From assembly GCF_934309415.1 (NCBI RefSeq), contig NZ_CAKRDI010000011.1, positions 39,586 through 103,585 on the forward strand: DNA of 64,000 bases. Direction: 5' to 3'. The notes below the pieces were generated by a model. That model did no database searches. It was not told where the DNA came from and saw nothing but the letters and a program-made list of their open reading frames with translations. Every line of letters begins with the position of its first letter. Position 1 is the first letter of the stretch. Position numbers and translations under genes: made by a program. This DNA comes from an uncultured Mediterraneibacter sp. Its GTDB lineage: Bacteria > Bacillota > Clostridia > Lachnospirales > Lachnospiraceae. Positions 45,733 through 55,514 of the stretch are shown here, piece after piece.

Positions 45733-47043
45733 TTACTCAGCGTAAGACAGTGGAAGTGCAGCGTATACTGCAGCACATGTTACGAGATCCTGTTTCCATG
45801 TCATCTCGTTTGGTGCATGAGCCTGAGCCTCTGCTCCAGGTCCGAATCCGATACATGGGATTCCGTTTCTACCCATGATAGAAACACCGTTTGTGGAGAA
45901 TGTCCACTTATCTGTCAGTGGGCGAGCCTGACGCATCTCAAGTGTGTCAGCAGCACCGATTCTCTGATCTCCGTAAAGTCCTGTGTAAGCTTTCTCAAGA
46001 GCCTTAGTTACTTTGTGATCTTTCGGAATAGCCCATGTTGGGAAGTAGCACTCGATCTCGTATACACATCCTGTGTAGGACGGACGATCATAGTTGTACA
46101 TAGAAACAACAACGTCATCACCGTATTTCTTAACACTTGGCAGGTTACGGATCTCATCTAAGCAGCTCTCCCATGTCTCTCCGAATGTCATACGACGGTC
46201 AAGAGATACAGCACAGGAATCTGCTACTGCACAACGGCTTGGTGATGTGTAGAAGATCTGAGATGTTGTAACTGTTCCACGTCCAAGGAAACGAGCCTCT
46301 TCGTAGTCTGGGTTGAATTTCGGGTTAAGCATTTTAACAAGACCTTTGATCTCTGTCTCGTCAGCGTCATCGTTCTCGTTAAGAGCACGAACATCCTGAA
46401 GAATGTCAGCCATCTTGTAGATTGCGTTGTCTCCACGCTCTGGAGCGGAACCGTGGCAGGAAACACCTTTAACATCGATACGGATTTCCATACGTCCACG
46501 CTGTCCACGGTAGATACCACCGTCTGTAGGCTCTGTAGAAACTACAAATTCCGGACGAATCTTGTCTTCGTTGATGATGTACTGCCAGCAAAGTCCATCA
46601 CAGTCTTCTTCCTGAACTGTACCAACAACCATTACTTTGTATCCTTCTGGAATGAGGTTCTGCTCTTTCATGATTTTAGCACCGTATACTGCGGATACGA
46701 TACCACCACACTGGTCAGATACTCCACGTCCACCGATTTCTGTTTCGTTCTCGTATCCATCATATGGATCGAATTTCCAGTTTTCGATGTTACCAATACC
46801 TACTGTATCGATATGTGCATCAAAAGCGATGATCTTGTCGCCAGTTCCCATGAATCCCATAACATTTCCCTGTGGGTCGATGTTAACTTCATCAAATCCA
46901 ACTTTCTTCATCTCAGCAGCGATTGTTTCAACGTGAGCTCTCTCATCGCAGCTTTCTCCTGGATTTTTTACGATTGCACGTAAGAATGCTGTCATCTCTT
47001 TCTCATAACCCTGTGCAGCGTCTTTGATTTTGTTAAGATCCAT
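45733..47043 (-). CDS. ygeY: YgeY-family selenium-metabolism-linked hydrolase
   Basis: 436-residue M20-type metallohydrolase. Metal ligands appear in [12 protein letters not shown] (near residue 76), [10 protein letters not shown] (near 109) and VQEEDCDGL (near 144); [15 protein letters not shown] follows in the lid domain. The family lies with dpaL, ygeW and ssnA in purine-degrading anaerobes and probably deacylates or hydrolyses an open-ring ureido intermediate. The exact substrate is not established from sequence. Good AAAAGGAG site. Confidence 0.92.
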   Translation of the reverse strand: MDLNKIKDAAQGYEKEMTAFLRAIVKNPGESCDERAHVETIAAEMKKVGFDEVNIDPQGNVMGFMGTGDKIIAFDAHIDTVGIGNIENWKFDPYDGYENETEIGGRGVSDQCGGIVSAVYGAKIMKEQNLIPEGYKVMVVGTVQEEDCDGLCWQYIINEDKIRPEFVVSTEPTDGGIYRGQRGRMEIRIDVKGVSCHGSAPERGDNAIYKMADILQDVRALNENDDADETEIKGLVKMLNPKFNPDYEEARFLGRGTVTTSQIFYTSPSRCAVADSCAVSLDRRMTFGETWESCLDEIRNLPSVKKYGDDVVVSMYNYDRPSYTGCVYEIECYFPTWAIPKDHKVTKALEKAYTGLYGDQRIGAADTLEMRQARPLTDKWTFSTNGVSIMGRNGIPCIGFGPGAEAQAHAPNEMTWKQDLVTCAAVYAALPLSYAE

Positions 47044-47096
47044 TTCTTTAATCTCCTTTTATATGTAATTTCGTTAATATAGTAACCTTTTTTAAA

Positions 47097-48302
47097 TTAT
47101 TTCTCGTTTCCGTCCCATACGATGGATTTATATCTTCCCGGATCAGTATCTCCCTCTGTAGAGAAGAGAAGTACTTTAGAATTCTCATCCAGACCAAGAT
47201 GCTCTCTTAATGGTTTGTATTCATCCATTGTCATGATGCATGCAAGTGTTCCGAACGGAGCAGCTCCTGATTCACCAGATGTAACCGGTGTGTCTCCTTT
47301 AATAGGAGCAGCGAGCATACGCATACCTTTTGCAGCTACCCAGTCAGGTGTTGCGATGAATGTATCAACGTGGTTTTTCAGGATATCCCATGAAATTGTG
47401 TTTGGCTCTCCACAAGCAAGACCAGCCATGATTGTTACCATGTCTCCGTCTACGATGCGGATGTTACCATCTTTAGCACATGCTCCCTTGTAAAGACAGG
47501 CAGCCGGCTCAGCCTCAACAACAACAACTTTCGGAGGATTCTCCGGATAACGGTTAGCGAAGTATCCCTGAACAGCTCCGGCAAGTGAACCAACACCAGC
47601 CTGGATAAATACGTGAGTCGGACGCTCGCATCCGTTCTCGTGAAGCTGGTCATCAGCTTCCATAGCCATTGTTCCATATCCCTGCATGATCCATGAAGGA
47701 ATCTCTTCATATCCGTCCCATGCTGTATCCTGTACCATGACACCGTTCTCTGTCTTCTCAGCCATAGCGTTTGCCATACGTACACATTCATCATAGTTGT
47801 ATTCTTCGATTGTAGCCTCAGCATTCTCAGCAAGAATGTTGTTCAGTCTTGTCTGTGTAGATCCCTTTGGCATAAGAACTACGGATTTCTGTCCAAGTTT
47901 GTTAGCTGCCCATGCAACTCCACGTCCGTGGTTACCATCTGTAGCTGTGAAGAATGTTGCCTGTCCGAATTCTTTCTTTAATTCTTCGGATGTAAGTACA
48001 TTATATGGAAGTTCGGATACGTCTTTTCCTGTCTGTTTTGCGATGTAACGTGCCATTGCAAAAGATCCGCCCAGCACTTTGAACGCATTCAGGCCAAAAC
48101 GATATGACTCATCCTTTACATATACTTCCCCAAGTCCAAGGTATGATGCCATGTTGTCCAGCTTAGCAAGCGGTGTTACGCTGTACTGTGGGAAACTCTC
48201 GTGAAATGCACGAGCTTTGCCGATTTCATCCAATCCCATAACTTTCAGATTGGCATCGTCTGTTTTTGGCAGCTCATTTACTACCCATTTGATTGATTCC
48301 AT
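47097..48302 (-). CDS. dpaL: Diaminopropionate ammonia-lyase
   Basis: 401-residue PLP enzyme (YgeX) that cleaves 2,3-diaminopropionate to pyruvate and ammonia. Schiff-base lysine in LNAFKVLGGSFAMARY (near residue 77), the phosphate or substrate loop FFTATDGNHGRGVAWAANK (near 117) and VFIQAGVGSLAGAVQGYF. In this cluster it would release the carbon skeleton of a purine-derived diaminopropionate as pyruvate. It starts 51 bases after the regulator gene with a perfect AAGGAGGT site. Confidence 0.94.
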   Translation of the reverse strand: MESIKWVVNELPKTDDANLKVMGLDEIGKARAFHESFPQYSVTPLAKLDNMASYLGLGEVYVKDESYRFGLNAFKVLGGSFAMARYIAKQTGKDVSELPYNVLTSEELKKEFGQATFFTATDGNHGRGVAWAANKLGQKSVVLMPKGSTQTRLNNILAENAEATIEEYNYDECVRMANAMAEKTENGVMVQDTAWDGYEEIPSWIMQGYGTMAMEADDQLHENGCERPTHVFIQAGVGSLAGAVQGYFANRYPENPPKVVVVEAEPAACLYKGACAKDGNIRIVDGDMVTIMAGLACGEPNTISWDILKNHVDTFIATPDWVAAKGMRMLAAPIKGDTPVTSGESGAAPFGTLACIMTMDEYKPLREHLGLDENSKVLLFSTEGDTDPGRYKSIVWDGNEK

Positions 48303-48353
48303 TTTCTAGAAACCTCCTTTTGATTTTCAGCAGTTCGATCTGTACCGAACCCG

Positions 48354-49004
48354 TTAACCTTTGTCCATGTAACTGTAGAGTGTGAACTTTGAAATACCTA
48401 AAAATGAGGAAATCTTGTCACCTGATTTGGTAATCAGGAACGCTCCTGCATCACTCAGATACCGCACAATTGCTACTTTGTCATCTTTTGTCATAAGTGC
48501 AACCGGCTTCCCAACTTTTTTAACTGCCTGTTCGATCAGAAGATCCAAAAGTTCAGTAACGTTGTGAGTGATCGTCTGTGGTGCATCCCCCGTTATGCTC
48601 ATCTCATTCCCGTTTTCATCACGCGTCGTAATCAACGACTGAACTGCGGTGTGCGCAGCTATGAGAGATGTGATATCATAGTTCAGTGCGAAAATGTAAG
48701 AGATTGCTCCATTGTCATCCCTTATATAGAAGGTACTTGATTTTAAGATCCTTCCATCTTCGGTTTTCGTAAGGTAAGCGAGTTTGTCCTGAATCTTGGT
48801 CGGATCGGAATTCAATGTTTCAAGAACAATCCCGGATGGTCCGTCACCAATATGTCTGTTTGTAACCTGGCCGTTTTCGATATAGACAATCGAATGGTCG
48901 ATATCTTTCTTGGACAGGTCGTGGATGACGATCTCGCAGGATTCACCGAACTGGACTGCAAGGCCGTGTGCAAGCTGTTTTAAAAAACTAAGTGTCTGTG
49001 CCAT
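48354..49004 (-). CDS. YheO/PAS-type transcriptional regulator
   Basis: 216 residues. Residues about 5-120 form a YheO-like PAS sensor (LKQLAHGLAVQFGESCEIVIHDL, FYIRDDNGAISYIFALNYDI). The C-terminus is a helix-turn-helix (KVAIVRYLSDAGAFLITKSGDKISSFLGISKFTLYSYMDK, residues about 175-215) of the DauR/YheO class. It is the first gene of the minus-strand operon and divergent from ssnA, so it is the natural candidate for control of the whole purine island. The PAS ligand is unknown; a purine or pathway intermediate is a guess. A palindrome sits between the two promoters. Confidence 0.85.
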   Translation of the reverse strand: MAQTLSFLKQLAHGLAVQFGESCEIVIHDLSKKDIDHSIVYIENGQVTNRHIGDGPSGIVLETLNSDPTKIQDKLAYLTKTEDGRILKSSTFYIRDDNGAISYIFALNYDITSLIAAHTAVQSLITTRDENGNEMSITGDAPQTITHNVTELLDLLIEQAVKKVGKPVALMTKDDKVAIVRYLSDAGAFLITKSGDKISSFLGISKFTLYSYMDKG

Positions 49005-49104
49005 TACATACCCACCTTCCTTATTATAATAGAACGCACTCTACATTTCTGAATCTCTGTGATTCACTCTGCAATAACAAAACCGTAACAGTGGTTCTAA
49101 AACC

Positions 49105-49132
49105 ATCATAGCATAAATTTTCCAAGAGTCAA
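49105..49132 (-). promoter_or_regulatory. Promoter of the regulator-dpaL-ygeY-ygeW-arcC operon
   Basis: On the minus strand TTGACT (49132-49127), 16-base spacer, TATGAT (49110-49105), 100 bases before the regulator start. Confidence 0.6.
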
Positions 49133-49139
49133 TACCTTT

Positions 49140-49156
49140 CCTAAAAATTTTTTAGG
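49140..49156. promoter_or_regulatory. Palindrome between the divergent promoters
   Basis: Perfect CCTAAAAATTTTTTAGG inverted repeat (eight-base arms around one base), eight bases above the minus -35 and 27 bases before the plus -35. A plausible operator for the divergent regulator; function is inferred. Confidence 0.5.
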
Positions 49157-49183
49157 TACAAAAAAACTTTTTTTGATTTTGTA

Positions 49184-49212
49184 TTGCATTTGGATGTTAT
49201 TGATGGTATTCT
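49184..49212 (+). promoter_or_regulatory. Promoter of ssnA-permease-ygfK
   Basis: TTGCAT (49184-49189), 17-base spacer, TATTCT (49207-49212); about 100 bases of leader to the ssnA start. Confidence 0.55.
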
Positions 49213-49233
49213 ATTAGCATAGAGCAATTGAGA

Positions 49234-49248
49234 TGTGCAATATGCACA
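49234..49248. promoter_or_regulatory. Inverted repeat in the ssnA leader
   Basis: TGTGCA-ATA-TGCACA, a 15-base repeat roughly 15 bases behind the expected transcription start. A second candidate binding site. Confidence 0.4.
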
Positions 49249-49316
49249 GATGCCAAGCTTTGGTAGATGTACCTATTGTCGTCAAAATGTATAATTTTAT
49301 AAAGGAGACGGAAACT

Positions 49317-50651
49317 ATGTTGATTCTTGGAAACGGAAGAGTGATCACAAGAGATCCGGCTGCACCATATATGGAAAATGGCGCAGTAGCAATTGACGGA
49401 AAGACAATTGTTAAAGTCGGAAAAACAGAAGAACTCCGCGCGGCCTGTCCAGATGCGGAGTACATTGATGCAAAAGGCGGTCTGATCATGCCGGCCTTCA
49501 TCAATGCACATGAACATATCTATAGTTCATTTGCAAGAGGACTTGCTATTAACGGATATAATCCGAATGGCTTCCTTGATATCCTCGATGGATTATGGTG
49601 GACAATCGACAGAAACCTTACATTACATGATACATATCTGAGTGCTATGGCTACTTATATTGATTGTATTAAGAATGGTGTTACAACGATATTCGATCAC
49701 CATGCAAGTTTTGGAGCAATCACAGGATCTCTTTTCGAGATCGAGAAAGCAGCCAAAGAAACAGGTGTACGTTCCTGTCTGTGCTATGAGATTTCAGATC
49801 GTGATGGTAAAGACAAAGCAAGAGAATCAGTTCTGGAGAATGCAGAGTTCATTCGCCACGCATTAAAAGATGATTCGGGAATGATCGCCGGAATGATGGG
49901 TATGCATGCACAGTTTACAATCTCAGATGAGACAATGGAATTTGCAGCAGCAAACAAACCGGATGAAGTTGGATATCACATCCACGTTGCAGAGGGTATT
50001 GAAGATCTTCACCACTGCCTGAAACATTATGGTAAGAGAATCGTAGATCGTCTGATGGACTGCAATATTCTCGGAGAGAAGACACTTCTCGGACACTGTA
50101 TCTACATCAATCCTCATGAAATGGATCTGATCAAAGAGACTGGTACTATGGTAGTGCATAATCCGGAATCCAACATGGGTAATGCCTGCGGATGCCCTCC
50201 GACCATGGAACTGGTACACAGAGGAATCTTGACAGGACTTGGAACAGACGGATATACTCATGATATGATGGAATCCTACAAAGTAGCGAATGTTCTTCAC
50301 AAACATCATCTTTGCGATGCAAACGCTGCATGGGGCGAAGTTCCGCAGATGCTCTTCGAAAACAATGCGAAGATTGCAGAGCGTTATTTCGATCAGAAAC
50401 TTGGTGTATTAAAAGAGGGAGCAGCAGGAGATGTGATCGTTGTAAATTACAATCCGCTGACACCTATGAACGAAAGCAACATTAACAGCCACCTGGTATT
50501 CGGTGTTTCAGGACATGACGTTGTTACAACCGTAGCAAACGGTAAAGTTTTAATGAAAGACAGAGTTCTGACTGGAATTGATGAAGCAAAAGTTATGGCA
50601 GACTGCCGTCAGGCTGCTGCAGAACTGGCTAACCGTATCAACAGCCGCTAA
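49317..50651 (+). CDS. ssnA: Putative aminohydrolase SsnA
   Basis: 444-residue amidohydrolase-superfamily enzyme related to guanine and other deaminases. Metal ligands: FINAHEHIYSSFARG (near residue 63), HIHVAEG, LLGHCIYI and the aspartate in LGTDGYTHDM. SsnA is a constant member of the selenium/purine clusters and probably deaminates or opens a purine-derived ring, but its reaction is not proven by sequence. ATG 49317 has AAAGGAGACGG upstream; the ORF is open 28 codons further without a site. First gene of the plus-strand arm. Confidence 0.92.
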   Translation: MLILGNGRVITRDPAAPYMENGAVAIDGKTIVKVGKTEELRAACPDAEYIDAKGGLIMPAFINAHEHIYSSFARGLAINGYNPNGFLDILDGLWWTIDRNLTLHDTYLSAMATYIDCIKNGVTTIFDHHASFGAITGSLFEIEKAAKETGVRSCLCYEISDRDGKDKARESVLENAEFIRHALKDDSGMIAGMMGMHAQFTISDETMEFAAANKPDEVGYHIHVAEGIEDLHHCLKHYGKRIVDRLMDCNILGEKTLLGHCIYINPHEMDLIKETGTMVVHNPESNMGNACGCPPTMELVHRGILTGLGTDGYTHDMMESYKVANVLHKHHLCDANAAWGEVPQMLFENNAKIAERYFDQKLGVLKEGAAGDVIVVNYNPLTPMNESNINSHLVFGVSGHDVVTTVANGKVLMKDRVLTGIDEAKVMADCRQAAAELANRINSR

Positions 50652-50767
50652 TTGTCAAGCAATGGCTGGCCGGGTACGCAGGTCAGCTATAAATTGTCAA
50701 ATCAGAAAGATACGCTTGTGCAGAAAAGAGAATTCTGCAAATAGTATTGGGAAAGGACAATAAAATA

Positions 50768-52204
50768 ATGAAAGAAACAAAAGCAGCAACCCCTAAAGGA
50801 AATAGCGAACTTTTTAAATGGGACGGTAATCCGTCCGCAGGTCAGGTTGCACCTCTGGCGATCCAGCATGTTCTGGCAGCCGTAGTAGGATGCGTAACAC
50901 CTGCAATTCTTGTTGCGAACGCAGCGAATAATGCGGGAGGAAGTGTAGATACAGGATTATTTATCCAGATGTCACTTGTATTTGCCGCTTTATCCACGCT
51001 GTTACAGTTGTACGGAAATAAGATCCACATCGGATCAGGACTTCCGGTTATTATTGGAGTAAGTTTCGCATATGTGCCGACGATGACAGCAATTGCAGCG
51101 CAGGCACAGGGAGTTGATACAATCCTCGGTGCAATGGTCATCGGTGGTATTGTAGCAATTCTGGTCGGACTGTTTATTAAACAGATCCGTAAGGTATTCC
51201 CGCCACTCGTTATTGGTACTGTAATCTTTGCAATTGGTCTTTCACTGTATAAAACAGCGATCAACTACATGGCAGGTAACTCAGCAAATACATATGAGCT
51301 GGTTGTAGAACAGCAGGGGAAAACAGCTGCACTGGTATACGGTTCCTGGCAGAACTGGCTGATCTCATTCATTACACTGGCAATTGTAATCGGATTAAAC
51401 CACTATGGAAAAGGATTATTCAAGCTTGCATCAATCCTGATTGGTCTGCTTTGTGGTTACGTGATTGCACTTTGCTTTGGAATGGTTGATTTCTCAGCAT
51501 TAAGCAACGCAGGATGGTTCCAGCTTCCAAAACCGATGGCATTCGGTATGAGCTTTGACATTTCGGCAATTATTCCGCTGGCATTGTTGTTCCTGGTTAA
51601 CTCCATTCAGGCAATGGGAGACTTCTCGGCAACAACAACAGGTGGTATGGACAGACTCCCTACAGATAAGGAGTTAAATGGTGGTATCATTGGTTATGGT
51701 ATCAGCAACATCGTGAGTGCATTCTTTGGATGCCCTCCGACAGCAACATTCAGCCAGAATGTTGGTATTGTAGGATCTACAAAAGTAGTATCCAGAAAAG
51801 TATTTACGACTTCAGCAGGTATCTTACTTGTTGCAGGTCTGATTCCGAAGTTCTCTGCATTACTTCGTACAATCCCACAGTGTGTACTTGGTGGAGCAGT
51901 AGCTTCTGTATTCGCTTCCATCGCAATGACAGGTATCAAACTTCTTGTCAGTGAAGGAATGTCAGCAAGAAACACAACTGTTGCAGGTATGTCTATTGCA
52001 ATCGGAATGGGTGTATCCTTAAGCAGCGGATGTCTGAACCAGATGACACAGAGCATCTACAACGGACTTGGAATGACAATGGGATTAGAGAACTTCCAGT
52101 CTATTATTAACAACACATTTGCATCATCGCCGGTTGTACTGGCAACAATTTTTGCGGTTATCCTGAATCTGGTACTTCCAAAGGATAAACCAGCACAAAA
52201 CTAA
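50768..52204 (+). CDS. NCS2-family purine (xanthine/urate-type) permease
   Basis: 478-residue membrane carrier with about 14 segments. The NCS2 signature appears as NSIQAMGDFSATTTGGMDRLP (split motif near residues 285-305), and TATFSQNVGIV follows. The N-terminal APLAIQHVLAAVVGCVTPAILVA is typical for xanthine/uracil permeases. Between ssnA and ygfK a purine such as xanthine or urate is the most likely cargo. ATG 50768 has a GGAAAGGA site; a TTG at 50747 is open but unlikely. Confidence 0.92.
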   Translation: MKETKAATPKGNSELFKWDGNPSAGQVAPLAIQHVLAAVVGCVTPAILVANAANNAGGSVDTGLFIQMSLVFAALSTLLQLYGNKIHIGSGLPVIIGVSFAYVPTMTAIAAQAQGVDTILGAMVIGGIVAILVGLFIKQIRKVFPPLVIGTVIFAIGLSLYKTAINYMAGNSANTYELVVEQQGKTAALVYGSWQNWLISFITLAIVIGLNHYGKGLFKLASILIGLLCGYVIALCFGMVDFSALSNAGWFQLPKPMAFGMSFDISAIIPLALLFLVNSIQAMGDFSATTTGGMDRLPTDKELNGGIIGYGISNIVSAFFGCPPTATFSQNVGIVGSTKVVSRKVFTTSAGILLVAGLIPKFSALLRTIPQCVLGGAVASVFASIAMTGIKLLVSEGMSARNTTVAGMSIAIGMGVSLSSGCLNQMTQSIYNGLGMTMGLENFQSIINNTFASSPVVLATIFAVILNLVLPKDKPAQN

Positions 52205-52290
52205 AGGTCTTGTCCGTAAGGACGGGAAGAGCTGAAGCCCGCACGAGAGGTATGTGGGAAGCAGCAAAATGAATTACTGAGGATGGATTG

Positions 52291-52318
52291 GCCGGACAGA
52301 CAGTATTGTATGTCCGGC
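52291..52318. other. Hairpin between the permease and ygfK
   Basis: GCCGGACA/TGTCCGGC stem with a 12-base loop and no T run, in a 220-base gap that has no ORF. A smaller TTGTCCGTAAGGACGGG hairpin precedes it at about 52209. Partial attenuation or mRNA stabilisation is possible. Confidence 0.45.
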
Positions 52319-52424
52319 TATCTAGGGTTTGTCTGAAAAGCAGGTTCTGTTGAATCTTCAGATCGCAGAGACATTTTTCAGGCAGATTCCGTCATAATAG
52401 AAGAAAGAAAATGAGGTATGTGAA

Positions 52425-55418
52425 ATGAGCGAAATTATGAGACCTATGGCTTTTGACCAGCTTCTGAACTGGATTCTGACAGAGCATAAGAACAGTGGAA
52501 CAGTGTTCGGTGAGCACCACCCATATCATGCAAACAGCAAATATAACAGAACAATTTTCGGGCGCAAGCTTGAGACTCCGGTTGGACCGGCGGCAGGTCC
52601 GAATACACAGCTGACACAGAATATCGTAGCAGCATATTATACAGGAAGCAGATTCTTCGAGCTGAAGACGGTTCAGATTATGGACGGAGATGAGCTTTCC
52701 GCATGTGTAAACAGACCATGTATCAAAGCAGATGATGAGTGTTATAACTGCGAGTGGTCTACAGAGCTTTTTGTTCCACAGGCAATGGAAGAATATATTA
52801 AAGCATGGTTCCTGAACAAGGTAATCGCAAAAGAGTTTGGTCTTGGAGACATGGACGGATTCCAGTTCAACATCAGTGTTGGATATGACCTTGCAGGTAT
52901 CAAATCAGAGAAAGTAGATAACTTCCTGAACGTAATGCAGCATGCACAGGATTCAGAAATCTTCAAATATTGTAAAGAATATCTGTTAGAGCACATTGAT
53001 CTGTTCGAGAAAGTTACAAAAGAAGACATCGAGAATATCTCAGGAGATATCTGTAATTCTGCTACAATCTCTACTCTTCACGGATGCCCTCCGCAGGAGA
53101 TCGAGAGAATTGCAATGCACCTGATCACAGAAAAAGGATTTAACACATTTATCAAATGTAACCCGACACTTCTTGGATATGAGTATGCAAGAAAGACAAT
53201 GGATGACATGGGATATGATTATATCGCATTTGGTGACTTCCACTTTAAAGACGATCTTCAGTATACAGATGCAGTTCCGATGCTGCAGCGTCTGATGGCT
53301 GTCTGTCAGGAGAGAAACCTTGAGTTTGGTGTGAAGATCACAAATACATTCCCGGTAGATGTAAAACAGAACGAGCTTCCAAGTGAAGAGATGTATATGT
53401 CCGGAAAATCTCTGTATCCGCTGTCAATCTCTGTAGCTAACATGCTTGCAAGAGATTTCGACGGAAAACTGAGAATTTCTTACTCAGGTGGTGCTGACTT
53501 CCATAATATCGAGGGAATCATTGATGCAGGAATCTGGCCTGTAACAGTTGCTACAACAATCCTGAAACCAGGCGGATATGACAGAATGGCTCAGATTGCA
53601 CCGCTTCTTGAGAAAGAAAACGCTGTATTTGAGAAAGTAGATCCGGAGAAAACTGCGAAATTAGTAGAAGAAGCTAAAGTAAGCCCATATCACGTAAAGG
53701 CTGTAAAACCGCTTCCATCTAGAAAAATCAATAAAGAAGTGCCGCTGCTTGACTGCTTCATGGCTCCATGTAAAGAAGGATGCCCGATCCATCAGGATAT
53801 CACAACATACCTGCAGCTTGTTGAAGAAGGCAAGTATGAAGAAGCAATGAAAGTAATCACAGAGAAGAACCCACTTCCATTCATCACAGGTACAATCTGT
53901 GCACATGCATGTATGGGTAAATGTACACGTAACTTCTATGAAGAGCCGGTACATATCCGTGGTATGAAACTGATCGCAGCTGAGAACGGATACGAAGCTC
54001 TTATGGGCAAACTTGAGACTCCTGCAATCGTAAAAGAAGGAAAAGCAGCAGTAATCGGTGGTGGACCGGCTGGTATGGCAGCAGCTTACTTCCTGAGAAG
54101 AGCTGGTATGGCTGTTACAGTATTCGAGAGAAACGATGCTCTTGGCGGAGTTGTTCGTCACGTGATCCCAGAGTTCAGAATTCCGGGAACATCTATCGAC
54201 AAAGATGCAGCACTTCTTGAGAAGATGGGTGTAGAAGTTCATCTGAACACAGAAGTAAAAGATGTAAATGCACTCAAAGCAGAAGGATATACAAAAGTAG
54301 TTCTGGCTGTAGGAGCTTCCGAGCCGGGAAGACTGAGACTGGAGCAGGGTGAAGCTGTCAATGCACTTGAATTCCTTGCAGATTTCAAAGCAAATGACGG
54401 AAAACTCAATATCGGTAAAAATGTTGTTGTTATCGGTGGTGGTAATACAGCAATGGATACAGCACGTGCTGCAAAACGTACAACAGGCGTTGAGCATGCA
54501 TACCTTGTATACAGAAGAACAAAACGCTATATGCCTGCAGATGAAGAAGAACTGGTAATGGCAGTAGATGACGGTGTAGAATTCATGGAACTGCTCTCAC
54601 CTGTAAAACTTGAGAACGGAAAACTGATCTGTAAAGTAATGGAATTAGGTGACATCGATGCATCTGGAAGAAGAAGCGTTATTGAAACAGAGGAAGTAAA
54701 AGAGATCCCTGCAGATACAGTGATCGCAGCAGTAGGAGAAAGAGTACCGACTGCATTCTATGAAGTAAACGGAATCAACGTAAATGAAAGAGGACGTGCT
54801 CTTGTAAATGCAGATACATGCGAGACAAATGTGGAAAATGTTTACGTTGTTGGTGATGGACTTGGTGGACCGGCTACAGTAGTGGAAGGAATCCGTGATG
54901 GTCTGAAAGCTGCTGAAGCAATTATCGGAGAGAAACTTGTAAAAGATTACGATGCAAAAGCAGACGAAACAGCAATCTACGAAAAGACTGGTAATATCGT
55001 AGATGAACTGGAAGGAACAAAAGAGACAACACGTTGTCTGAACTGTGCAGCAGTTTGTGAGAACTGTGTAGAGGTTTGCCCGAACAGAGCAAATATCTCA
55101 ATCCGTGTTCCAGGATTTGACAAACATCAGGTAATCCACGTAGATTATATGTGTAATGAGTGTGGAAACTGTAAGAGCTTCTGCCCATACAGCAGTGCTC
55201 CGTACCTGGATAAATTCACATTATTCATGGATGAGAACGATATGGCTGACAGCAAGAACCAGGGATTCACAGTTCTTGACAAAGAGGCAGTTCACTGCAA
55301 AGTACGTTTCCTTGGTGAGATGTATGACTGGACACTCGGCGAAGAGACAAGAATTCCGGAAGGACTTCAGAAGCTGATGGAGACAGTTTGCAAGGATTAT
55401 GCTTATCTGATCAGATAA
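52425..55418 (+). CDS. ygfK: YgfK, putative selenate reductase/flavin-iron-sulfur oxidoreductase
   Basis: 997-residue cytoplasmic protein. Residues 1-400 are a dihydroorotate-dehydrogenase-like barrel (GRKLETPVGPAAGPNTQ, ISTLHGCPPQEI). A cysteine block near 444-505 (CFMAPCKEGCPIHQD, CAHACMGKC) is the iron-sulfur part of GltD/DPYD-type enzymes. FAD and NAD(P) Rossmann motifs follow (VIGGGPAGMAAAYFLRRAG near 543, VVIGGGNTAMDTARAAK near 667). Two 4Fe-4S-type cysteine clusters end it (CLNCAAVCENCVEVCP near 870, CNECGNCKSFCP near 909). The layout resembles dihydropyrimidine dehydrogenase, which supports a redox step on a purine or pyrimidine-like ring. The selenate-reductase name is historical. 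Confidence 0.92.
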   Translation: MSEIMRPMAFDQLLNWILTEHKNSGTVFGEHHPYHANSKYNRTIFGRKLETPVGPAAGPNTQLTQNIVAAYYTGSRFFELKTVQIMDGDELSACVNRPCIKADDECYNCEWSTELFVPQAMEEYIKAWFLNKVIAKEFGLGDMDGFQFNISVGYDLAGIKSEKVDNFLNVMQHAQDSEIFKYCKEYLLEHIDLFEKVTKEDIENISGDICNSATISTLHGCPPQEIERIAMHLITEKGFNTFIKCNPTLLGYEYARKTMDDMGYDYIAFGDFHFKDDLQYTDAVPMLQRLMAVCQERNLEFGVKITNTFPVDVKQNELPSEEMYMSGKSLYPLSISVANMLARDFDGKLRISYSGGADFHNIEGIIDAGIWPVTVATTILKPGGYDRMAQIAPLLEKENAVFEKVDPEKTAKLVEEAKVSPYHVKAVKPLPSRKINKEVPLLDCFMAPCKEGCPIHQDITTYLQLVEEGKYEEAMKVITEKNPLPFITGTICAHACMGKCTRNFYEEPVHIRGMKLIAAENGYEALMGKLETPAIVKEGKAAVIGGGPAGMAAAYFLRRAGMAVTVFERNDALGGVVRHVIPEFRIPGTSIDKDAALLEKMGVEVHLNTEVKDVNALKAEGYTKVVLAVGASEPGRLRLEQGEAVNALEFLADFKANDGKLNIGKNVVVIGGGNTAMDTARAAKRTTGVEHAYLVYRRTKRYMPADEEELVMAVDDGVEFMELLSPVKLENGKLICKVMELGDIDASGRRSVIETEEVKEIPADTVIAAVGERVPTAFYEVNGINVNERGRALVNADTCETNVENVYVVGDGLGGPATVVEGIRDGLKAAEAIIGEKLVKDYDAKADETAIYEKTGNIVDELEGTKETTRCLNCAAVCENCVEVCPNRANISIRVPGFDKHQVIHVDYMCNECGNCKSFCPYSSAPYLDKFTLFMDENDMADSKNQGFTVLDKEAVHCKVRFLGEMYDWTLGEETRIPEGLQKLMETVCKDYAYLIR

Positions 55419-55481
55419 TTGAAGAATAAAAAGATTGCATTCAGTTTTTCTGTAACGTAATATATAAAGTATAGGATAACA

Positions 55482-55514
55482 TGTTACTGTTTGCAGGTTA
55501 CCTGTGAACAGTAA
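55482..55514. mobile_element. 33-bp minimal GTTACTG element with perfect 8-bp repeats
   Basis: Starts GTTACTGTTTGCAGGTTACC and ends GAACAGTAAC. Flanked on both sides by GATAACAT (55474-55481 and 55515-55522). This shows the 33-bp unit by itself behind a target duplication. It lies 64 bases after the ygfK stop. Confidence 0.88.

Noticed and set aside
49005..49316. Purine riboswitch in front of ssnA or the permease
   Set aside because: No purine-riboswitch three-way junction with its conserved loop sequences is visible in this gap or at 50652-50767.
53661..54497. 278-codon minus-strand frame inside ygfK
   Set aside because: Antisense to strong GltD-like motifs and extremely rich in cysteine, phenylalanine and serine; shadow frame.
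52425..55418. YgfK as a genuine selenate reductase
   Set aside because: The name is historical; the domain layout (DHOD-like barrel, GltD-like part, 4Fe-4S) has no molybdopterin-binding domain as in respiratory selenate reductases.
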